From Blastocatellia bacterium (GTDB lineage: Bacteria > Acidobacteriota > Blastocatellia > UBA7656), in NCBI GenBank assembly GCA_022615215.1, contig JAKEHD010000527.1, forward strand, positions 1-9,966: DNA of 9,966 bases, read 5' to 3'. This document shows positions 1 through 4,726 of the stretch, piece after piece (positions within the stretch are counted from its first letter, which is position 1; every line of letters starts with the position of its first letter). Position numbers and translations under genes: made by a program. The notes below the pieces were generated by a model. That model was not told where the DNA came from. It ran no database searches and was given only the letters and a program-made list of their open reading frames with translations.

Positions 1-22
1 AAGAGGAACGCATATTTGGAGT

Positions 23-41
23 GCGCCGACCATGGCGGCGC
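23..41. repeat. GC-rich palindrome, REP-like
   Basis: The arms GCGCCG (23-28) and CGGCGC (36-41) are perfect reverse complements around a 7-nt loop that contains CCATGG. It sits in non-coding sequence next to other repeats. Short GC-rich palindromes of this kind are often dispersed intergenic (REP-like) repeats, but only one copy is visible here, so dispersal is inference. Confidence 0.35.
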
Positions 42-58
42 TTTGGTTGCATCAGAAG

Positions 59-171
59 TTAGGCAAAAACTGAAACTCACAGCGGGCGGAAGCCGATGGT
101 ATCTTGCTTTTGCTGCCAACTCTTTTTAGGCAAAAACTGAAACTCACAGCGGGCGGAAGCCGATGGTATCT
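59..171. repeat. 46-bp direct repeat, two copies (67-bp period)
   Basis: Positions 59-104 and 126-171 are identical over 46 bp, starting TTAGGCAAAAACTGAAAC and ending CCGATGGTATCT. They are separated by 21 bp of unrelated sequence. The copies contain no convincing coding sequence. A 46-bp perfect repeat with a 21-bp gap does not fit CRISPR spacing; a local duplication or a dispersed intergenic repeat family is more likely. The second copy ends about 20 bp before the broken ligase gene begins, so the repeats may mark the rearrangement that removed its 5' part. Confidence 0.8.
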
Positions 172-191
172 CTACTCAAAATTGTCATTCC

Positions 192-560
192 ATGCCGCGC
201 GCAGTATACCTCTACATTCACGACCGCATAAAAGACATGATCTTGTCGGGCGGCGAGAACATTTATCCTGCCGAGGTCGAAAGCGCGATATTCGGACACC
301 CCTCTGTCGCAGACGTGGCGGTCATAGGCGTGCCCGACGACCGATGGGGCGAAGCCGTCAAGGCCATAGTCGTGAAGAAAGCGGGCGCAGAGGTCACTGC
401 CGAAGAGATCATAGAATTCGCCAGAGCGCGAATAGCCGGTTACAAAGCTCCGAGATCGGTCGATTTCGTTGAGACGCTTCCGCGCAATCCATCGGGCAAG
501 ATACTCAAGCGAGAACTTCGCACGCCCTATTGGGAAGGTCGAAAACGGCAGGTGAATTGA
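192..560 (+). pseudogene. Truncated acyl-CoA synthetase (AMP-binding), C-terminal subdomain only
   Basis: The 122 residues match the C-terminal subdomain of ANL-superfamily acyl-CoA ligases. The hinge-region motif (YLYIHDRIKDM, about residues 6-16) leads into SGGENIYPAEVE (19-30), then a VIGVPDDRWGE stretch, and finally LPRNPSGKILKREL with the catalytic lysine at about residue 103. Full-length enzymes have roughly 500-550 residues and carry the ATP-binding motif and most of the substrate pocket in the N-terminal domain, which is absent here. Upstream of codon 5 or so the frame has no ligase similarity and stops at 138-140, inside the second copy of the 46-bp repeat. I see no clear Shine-Dalgarno sequence at the ATG. 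The fragment alone should not activate fatty acids. I read it as a rearrangement relic unrelated to the CRISPR genes. Confidence 0.85.
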
Positions 561-589
561 TAGACCGGGCAAGTCAAGAAAGACTCTTT

Positions 590-797
590 GTAACTACTCA
601 GCCTCCGCGCGTCGGGTAGGGACGGCTGAATTTAGGCAGGGAATTTTCGGCCTGCAAATCGAGGCATTAGATACGCGTCGGGTCAGCGACGATTGAATCC
701 TGGTTGATTTCAGCCGTCGCGAAATATGCTCGACTCCGTTCCGGGCCTTGAAAGACCCGGCTAAATTCAACAGCCGCTCGCGCGGCTGAGTAGTTAC
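590..797. mobile_element. MITE-like non-autonomous element, IS66-type ends
   Basis: The element starts GTAACTACTCAGCC (590-603) and ends with the exact reverse complement GGCTGAGTAGTTAC (784-797). The octamer GACTCTTT directly flanks both sides (582-589 and 798-805) as a target-site duplication. There is no transposase reading frame. Internal arms are also self-complementary: GACGGCTGAA (621-630) pairs with TTCAGCCGTC (709-718), and GCGACG (686-691) pairs with CGTCGC (715-720). Ends beginning GTAA with 8-bp target duplications are typical of the IS66 family, so an IS66-type transposase supplied in trans is the likely mobiliser; the family assignment is inference. The element fills most of the gap between the ligase relic and the WYL gene. 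The remaining part of the gap, 806-1018, holds no gene or clear promoter that I can support. Confidence 0.88.
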
Positions 798-1018
798 GAC
801 TCTTTTCCTCAAGCTGTAATGCTTATGTGAGACATATCGAATCCCACCGTCATGGGTCGCCGCCAATAAATGTATTCATTCTGGACCGGCAGGGGGCTGG
901 TTTCCGTCAATCTTCCATAATTCACTTCATTTCATCGGCGCTCAGTCCACTCGTTATTGGACCGAGCAGTGAATCGCTGCTTTGCTTTGAGAGGGCGCGC
1001 TGGTAAATTGGGGCTGCG

Positions 1019-2014
1019 ATGAAGAAGGAATCGGATGAAAAGGGACTCAGCCGTATAGTGAGGCTGATTCGCCTGATAAACGAGATAAAGACCAATCCGC
1101 GCCAGCGGCCCGAACAACTCTGGCGACGCCTGGGGATAAGCCGCTCTCAATACTTCGAGGACCGAAAGGCGCTCAGACAGTTAGGGTTCGCATTCGACTA
1201 CGACCGCAAACTGAAGCGACAGGTGATAAAAGATGACCCGTATCTTCCTGTCTTCGACCTTTCGAGGTGGGAAGCCTTCTCGCTCGTGATGGCGGTCAGG
1301 CAGCTTTCAGCGGCCGGGGACCACACGCTGACTTACGATGCGGTCAACGCCATTCGCAAGATCGTATCCAACACGGACAGGCGACTGCGGGAACTGCTGC
1401 TCGGCGCTCTCGACGACGTGGTTATGCAGGACACGTTTCAAGTGGAGCCTGCGGTGCTAGAGACGTTATGGCGAGCGCGGCAGGCCTGCGAGCGGCTTGA
1501 AATCCTCTACGACGATTTTTCGGAAGGGCGCGAGCGCAGGTTACAGGTAGACCCTTACGCGATCTTTTTCAAAGGCCGGGCGCTCTATGTGGACGCTTAC
1601 GTGTTGGAAGAGAAGCGAGTGCTCATGTTGCGCGTGAGCCGGGTGAAGAAGGTCATAGGGCGAGTAGGGAACTTTGCCATGAGAGAAGATTACGACTTCG
1701 GCGAGCGCCACCGCCACAGTTTCCGCGTCATGGTGGGCGACGGCCCTGCGGAGCGTGTACGTATAAGGTTCGAGGCGAAGGCGGCGCGCTACATACGCGA
1801 GGCGCACTGGCACGAGTCGCAGAGGATATACGAGGGAGGCGATGGGAGTTTGATATTGGAATTGCGAGTAAGCGACCCGCGCGAGGTCTTATGGTATCTG
1901 GTCTTCCCGTGGGGCGATACGGCTGAGATACAGGAACCCGAATGGCTGAGAGAAGAGGCGCGCCAGATAGCCCGCCGCGTGGTCGGGATTTATGAAAAGG
2001 ATGAGAAAAAGTGA
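1019..2014 (+). CDS. HTH-WYL-WCX family transcriptional regulator
   Basis: The protein has 331 residues. An N-terminal winged-helix DNA-binding region (about 11-70; LWRRLGISRSQYFEDRKALRQLGF is a typical DeoR-like recognition helix area) is followed by a helical linker. A WYL domain (about 155-215) contains VDPYAIFFKGRALYVDAY, in which ALYVDAY takes the place of the usual WYL signature. A C-terminal WCX domain (about 240-325) contains VRIRFEAKAARYIREAHWHESQ and the closing LVFPWGDTAEIQEPEWLRE. WYL domains bind nucleic acid or small ligands, and family members often control CRISPR-Cas, BREX and other defence loci. Its position upstream of cas3 in the same orientation makes it a candidate regulator of this locus. 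The start codon has only a weak upstream purine run (TTGGGG). No frameshift or missing domain is seen. The target operator is unknown. Confidence 0.9.
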   Translation: MKKESDEKGLSRIVRLIRLINEIKTNPRQRPEQLWRRLGISRSQYFEDRKALRQLGFAFDYDRKLKRQVIKDDPYLPVFDLSRWEAFSLVMAVRQLSAAGDHTLTYDAVNAIRKIVSNTDRRLRELLLGALDDVVMQDTFQVEPAVLETLWRARQACERLEILYDDFSEGRERRLQVDPYAIFFKGRALYVDAYVLEEKRVLMLRVSRVKKVIGRVGNFAMREDYDFGERHRHSFRVMVGDGPAERVRIRFEAKAARYIREAHWHESQRIYEGGDGSLILELRVSDPREVLWYLVFPWGDTAEIQEPEWLREEARQIARRVVGIYEKDEKK

Positions 2015-2133
2015 AAGTAATGCGGAACGGGCTTGGCATAACTGAAGAAAGTATGAATGGAGGACAGATTGCGATAGTTAGCAAAGAGTAAAATTTTAAG
2101 AATAAAAGCGAGGCGTTTGGCGTCTATCATTTA

Positions 2134-2149
2134 TAGGGACTGGTATATG
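2134..2149 (+). promoter_or_regulatory. Ribosome binding site deciding the cas3 start
   Basis: AGGGA (2134-2138) lies 8 nt before the ATG at 2147. The frame is also open from a TTG at 2117, but that codon lacks a Shine-Dalgarno sequence, and the protein beginning MNKIVLKEIYSRLA matches the usual N-terminus of type I-D Cas3 helicases. The interval from 2015 to 2146 is AT-rich; I found no promoter there with correct -35/-10 spacing. Confidence 0.6.
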
Positions 2150-4297
2150 AATAAGATAGTTCTCAAAGAAATATATTCGAGGCTTGCATCGTCGGATATA
2201 CAAGGCGGGTCAATCGGCAGTCGCCGTCTCGCGCAACATCAATTAAAAACTTATCAGCTAATCGGAAATCCTGATGTAGAAGTCGTCTTCAACACTGCTT
2301 TGACGGGTGACGGCAAAAGTCTGGCGGCTTACCTTCCCGCGTTGCAGAACGGCCGCCCTACTATCGGACTTTATCCGACAAACGAATTGAGCCGAGATCA
2401 AGAGCGCCAGGTGTCGAATTACAGAGACGAGTTTTCGATTTTCGCTCCCCGTGTATGTCGGCTGTCTAGTGACGTGCTCACCGAGTACGCCGAAACGCAT
2501 GACTTGACTCGACAAACAACTTTGTTGAGCCGTATCGAGAACAGCGAAATCCTGCTGTCCAACCCGGACATATATCACCTGATAATGAACGGGTATTATC
2601 TCAGGAGAAATGACGCTCGTGATAAAGTGTCCGCTCGCGTCGTTAATAATTTCGACCTGATAGTATTTGACGAGTTTCATATTTTCAAAGCTCCGCAAAT
2701 CGTCAGCGCAGTGAACGCCATGCTATTGACGCGAGAGGTCGCCGGACCAGGCCGTAAGAAGTTTTTATTCCTTTCAGCCACGCCGTCTTCACAACTCGGG
2801 GATTACCTGGAGCGGGCCGGAATCAACTGCCGGATTGTAGAGGGTGATTATGAACATGTCTATGATGGTGAGTCAAAGGGACTTGACCTGAACTCGTATC
2901 GCCGGATCACCCATCAGGTCGAACTGTTTTTCGATGCCACACTTCGGCCGGAACGCACGTCCGAACATTGGGTGATCGAACATGCGGAAGATGTTATCGT
3001 CAGGTTCTTCCGCGACAATCCCGGCGCGCGCTGTGCCATCATCCTGAACTCAGTCGGGGCCGTCAAACGTTGTGTGAATCGTTTGCGCGGGGTGTTTGAA
3101 AAACACGGTCTCACGCTAGGTGAGAACACGGGTTTTTCAACCGAGGCAGAGCGCCGCGAGTCTATGAACGAAGACATATTGATTGGGACTTCCACGATAG
3201 ATATCGGCGTGGATTTTCATATCAACTTGCTTATCTTCGAGGCCCTTGATTCGGGCAGCTTCATTCAAAGGCTCGGACGCCTCGGCCGTCACGATGGGTA
3301 CTTGGGACCGGAAGGGGAGCACATTCCCTTTCAAGTTTTTCAAGCTTACGCCCTCATCCCGAAATTCATCCACGAGCGATTGTTCGAGAAACCCGATCAA
3401 GAATCGAATGCAACGATGCTGAGAGATGGAGAGGTCTATGACCGGGAAGGCTTCTTTGAAATATTGCGCGATGAGCGAGTTTACCCACCTGTCAACGATT
3501 TCAAGAACTACGCGCAGCGTTGGGGCGGTTTGCAATCCGCTCACATCTACTATTCGCTTGGTCAGCCTCAAATAAAGGATGCTTATGCTGACATCCGTGA
3601 AGACCTTCGCGCCAATTACGAGCGGGCTTATGGATTCGATCTAAATGTGAAACTGGGAATAATGAGAGGGTATTTGAAAGGCGGTAAAGGCCAGGATGAC
3701 GAATGCATCCTCGATCAGGCACGCAGTTTTCGAGGAGGAAGCGAACTGGAATGCGCCGTGATCGATACGACCGTTGATGATCCGCAAGAGCGATTCAAAA
3801 CCTACGAATTGCCGGGCCTGTTGACCAACTGCATTATTTCCGAAGTTCTCTCTAAAGCGGAGTTCGAAGAGAGAGCAGCGGCAGCGGGAGTCATCAGGGC
3901 GAGATTCAACTATTGCAGATTATACCTTGTGATCGCCGGGTATCGTGAAGCCCCGGCCCGTTGGCGGTTTTATTTGAATGCGGATTTGAGTTCCATTCCC
4001 GTCGACCGAGTTCGCGCTACAAATGGATTCGAAGTAATCCAAACAGAGTCCGACTATCAAAACACTCTCAACCGCCACCTGAAGCGACTGAAGCTAGTGT
4101 TTTACATAGTCGGTATGAACAACTATGACGCAAGGCGGGCGCGGCGATTGCCGCAGCTATTTCCTCTCTATCCGCTGGCAGACCAGTTTACGGATAACGA
4201 CAGACATTCGAGCTACAGCGTAGCGTTCGGGCAAGAGGCATTATTGGCAGAGACTCTGTTCTTTTATCACAGAGGGAAGCACGGTTGGATTGTGTGA
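2147..4297 (+). CDS. cas3: Type I-D CRISPR helicase Cas3 (Cas3', no HD domain)
   Basis: This is the superfamily-2 helicase of the type I-D system, expected to be recruited to target-bound effector complex and to unwind DNA with ATP. From the ATG it has 716 residues. Visible motifs are: Walker A TGDGKS (53-58) within VFNTALTGDGKSLAAYLPAL; the DEAH-type box as DEFH (175-178); motif III SATPS (210-214); motif V GTSTIDIGVDF (347-357); and motif VI QRLGRLGRH (374-382). There is no N-terminal HD nuclease domain, which is normal for I-D, where the HD domain sits in Cas10d. The C-terminal ~300 residues are the less conserved accessory region. It follows the WYL gene by about 130 bp and is separated from cas10d by a 429-bp regulatory region, so it is probably not in the same primary transcript as the effector genes. 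Confidence 0.93.
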   Translation: MNKIVLKEIYSRLASSDIQGGSIGSRRLAQHQLKTYQLIGNPDVEVVFNTALTGDGKSLAAYLPALQNGRPTIGLYPTNELSRDQERQVSNYRDEFSIFAPRVCRLSSDVLTEYAETHDLTRQTTLLSRIENSEILLSNPDIYHLIMNGYYLRRNDARDKVSARVVNNFDLIVFDEFHIFKAPQIVSAVNAMLLTREVAGPGRKKFLFLSATPSSQLGDYLERAGINCRIVEGDYEHVYDGESKGLDLNSYRRITHQVELFFDATLRPERTSEHWVIEHAEDVIVRFFRDNPGARCAIILNSVGAVKRCVNRLRGVFEKHGLTLGENTGFSTEAERRESMNEDILIGTSTIDIGVDFHINLLIFEALDSGSFIQRLGRLGRHDGYLGPEGEHIPFQVFQAYALIPKFIHERLFEKPDQESNATMLRDGEVYDREGFFEILRDERVYPPVNDFKNYAQRWGGLQSAHIYYSLGQPQIKDAYADIREDLRANYERAYGFDLNVKLGIMRGYLKGGKGQDDECILDQARSFRGGSELECAVIDTTVDDPQERFKTYELPGLLTNCIISEVLSKAEFEERAAAAGVIRARFNYCRLYLVIAGYREAPARWRFYLNADLSSIPVDRVRATNGFEVIQTESDYQNTLNRHLKRLKLVFYIVGMNNYDARRARRLPQLFPLYPLADQFTDNDRHSSYSVAFGQEALLAETLFFYHRGKHGWIV

Positions 4298-4311
4298 GAA
4301 AAGGAGGCGAA

Positions 4312-4396
4312 CAATCCCTAATGGGTTCAAATAACAAGGGTTGTACCTTGTTTTCAGCTTCCTACTCATCGATTTCAATCCCCTAAAGGGTTCGAC
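4312..4396 (-). ncRNA. Two-repeat mini-CRISPR encoding a crRNA-like regulatory guide (CreR/creA-like)
   Basis: Read on the minus strand, two degenerate repeats share a core. The upstream copy contains GAACCCTTTAGGGGATTG (plus positions 4376-4393) and ends GAAAT at 4372. The downstream copy contains GAACCCATTAGGGATTG (4312-4328) and then diverges. Both have the short stem and ATTG(AAAC)-like 3' handle typical of type I repeats. The unit distance is 64 bp. The pseudo-spacer starts at 4371 on the minus strand with CGATGAGTAGGAAGC. These 15 nt match 14 of 15 at 4581-4595, at the start of the cas10d operon. Chromosomal mini-CRISPRs with degenerate repeats and partial, seed-proximal complementarity to a promoter are known as creA (CreTA modules) and CreR (cas autoregulation) RNAs. 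The predicted transcript start is near 4396. Its 3' end and exact spacer length are not determinable here. No cognate full array is in the window for comparison. Confidence 0.78.
4333..4354 (+). terminator. Possible Rho-independent terminator after cas3
   Basis: AACAAGG (4333-4339) pairs perfectly with CCTTGTT (4346-4352) around a 6-nt loop, and the stem runs into four Ts (4351-4354). It lies 36 bp past the cas3 stop. The stem is only 7 bp and AT-leaning, and the T-tract is short, so efficiency may be modest. It overlaps the pseudo-spacer of the minus-strand mini-CRISPR, so the symmetry may instead serve that RNA. Confidence 0.45.
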
Positions 4397-4402
4397 TTGT
4401 GG

Positions 4403-4408
4403 ATTATA
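4403..4408 (-). promoter_or_regulatory. -10 box (TATAAT) for the mini-CRISPR RNA
   Basis: ATTATA on the plus strand reads as consensus TATAAT on the minus strand. Transcription would start about 7 nt further, near 4396, just before the first pseudo-repeat core. At the expected -35 position (about 4426-4431) the minus strand reads TTTTTT, part of a T-run, which is a poor -35. The promoter is supported mainly by the perfect -10 and its placement. Confidence 0.5.
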
Positions 4409-4545
4409 CATGGACAGAGATCAAAAAAAAATGCTTGGTCGCCATAGTTTTGCAAGAATTTGCTAAGTTGTTGAAAATGTTGCTCATGCTATCAGTGATT
4501 GATTCTAAAGAGATCGAAAGTGTAGAGGAGGATGCAAAAAAAAGA

Positions 4546-4574
4546 TTGACATTCATCTAGTCGGAGACTACAAT
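4546..4574 (+). promoter_or_regulatory. Near-consensus sigma-70 promoter of the cas10d-csc2-csc1-cas6 operon
   Basis: TTGACA (4546-4551), the perfect -35 consensus, is separated by exactly 17 nt from TACAAT (4569-4574), one mismatch from consensus. An A-rich run (4536-4543) just upstream could act as an UP element. The predicted start is about 4581-4583, giving a 5' leader of roughly 145 nt before the cas10d ATG at 4727. Its strength and location imply that the effector genes are transcribed independently of cas3. Confidence 0.82.
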
Positions 4575-4577
4575 GCT

Positions 4578-4595
4578 GTCCGATGAGTATGAAGC
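4578..4595 (+). promoter_or_regulatory. Predicted guide target: PAM GTC plus seed-matched operator at the operon start site
   Basis: CGATGAGTATGAAGC (4581-4595) is identical to the first 15 nt of the mini-CRISPR pseudo-spacer except at position 10. Counting on, 18 of the first 21 positions match, and similarity then stops. The three bases directly before it (4578-4580) are GTC, which satisfies the GTN PAM reported for type I-D systems. The handle-spacer junction and the PAM-protospacer junction are in exact register. The site begins 7 bp after the -10 box, so a bound effector complex would cover the transcription start. Partial pairing limited to the PAM-proximal part would be expected to allow binding without DNA destruction. 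Confidence 0.75.
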
Positions 4596-4611
4596 GTAAA
4601 AGCTTAGCAAA

Positions 4612-4685
4612 TCGAATCTCATCAAGACCGCTGCTGTGCAGCATACAGATTCGAGCGCCTTGATGATATATACTTACGGCGCTCG
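4612..4685 (+). promoter_or_regulatory. Structured leader with mutually exclusive stems
   Basis: Four inverted repeats lie in 74 nt of the predicted 5' leader. Stem A is TCGAATCT (4612-4619) with AGATTCGA (4647-4654). Stem B is TCATCAAG (4619-4626) with CTTGATGA (4659-4666). Stem C is GCTGC (4630-4634) with GCAGC (4638-4642), and nests inside A or B. Stem D is CGAGCGCC (4652-4659) with GGCGCTCG (4678-4685). A and D share bases, as do B and D, so they cannot coexist. This looks like an attenuator or switch-type leader, but it matches no riboswitch class I recognise. Confidence 0.5.
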
Positions 4686-4702
4686 CGGATATTTATTCAA
4701 CC

Positions 4703-4720
4703 ATCACCTCCTTTCAGGAG
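4703..4720 (+). promoter_or_regulatory. cas10d Shine-Dalgarno buried in an anti-SD hairpin
   Basis: The Shine-Dalgarno AGGAG (4716-4720) is 6 nt before the cas10d ATG, an ideal distance. Directly upstream, CTCCT (4708-4712) pairs with it perfectly across a 3-nt loop. The stretch ATCACCTCCTTTC (4703-4715) equals the 3' tail of many bacterial 16S rRNAs, so this leader carries its own anti-Shine-Dalgarno sequence. The arrangement would reduce initiation unless the hairpin is opened. It could also be chance in a short stem. Confidence 0.5.
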
Positions 4721-4726
4721 TCGTTT

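Noticed and set aside
59..171. The direct repeat contains ACTGAAAC, an ending seen in some type I-D CRISPR repeats, so a CRISPR array was considered.
   Set aside because: Identity covers 46 bp and the unique gap is only 21 bp, with just two copies and no repeat-spacer geometry of the right size.
594..866. A minus-strand ORF of 90 codons across the MITE.
   Set aside because: It runs through the palindromic element and its ends, has no recognisable domain and no ribosome binding site; it is a by-product of the inverted repeat sequence.
2039..2100. Possible cas3 promoters (TTGGCA with TATGAA; TTGCGA with TAAAAT).
   Set aside because: Spacings are 13 and 14 nt, too short for a sigma-70 promoter.
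2117..2146. An earlier TTG start extending Cas3 by 10 residues.
   Set aside because: No Shine-Dalgarno sequence at the TTG; the ATG at 2147 has AGGGA at 8 nt and gives the family-typical N-terminus.
3468..3480. A second CGATGAG seed-like match inside cas3 as another guide target.
   Set aside because: Only 7 nt match, it is preceded by CGC (position 3470 context) rather than GTN, and it lies mid-gene away from any promoter.
4321..4386. A 21-codon ORF downstream of the strong Shine-Dalgarno after cas3 (MGSNNKGCTLF...).
   Set aside because: The Shine-Dalgarno is about 13 nt from the ATG, too far, and the ORF overlaps the mini-CRISPR repeats and hairpin; no protein features are visible.
4471..4499. 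TTGAAA followed at 17 nt by AGTGAT as an alternative promoter upstream of cas10d.
   Set aside because: The -10 is poor, and the TTGACA-17-TACAAT pair at 4546-4574 is far stronger.
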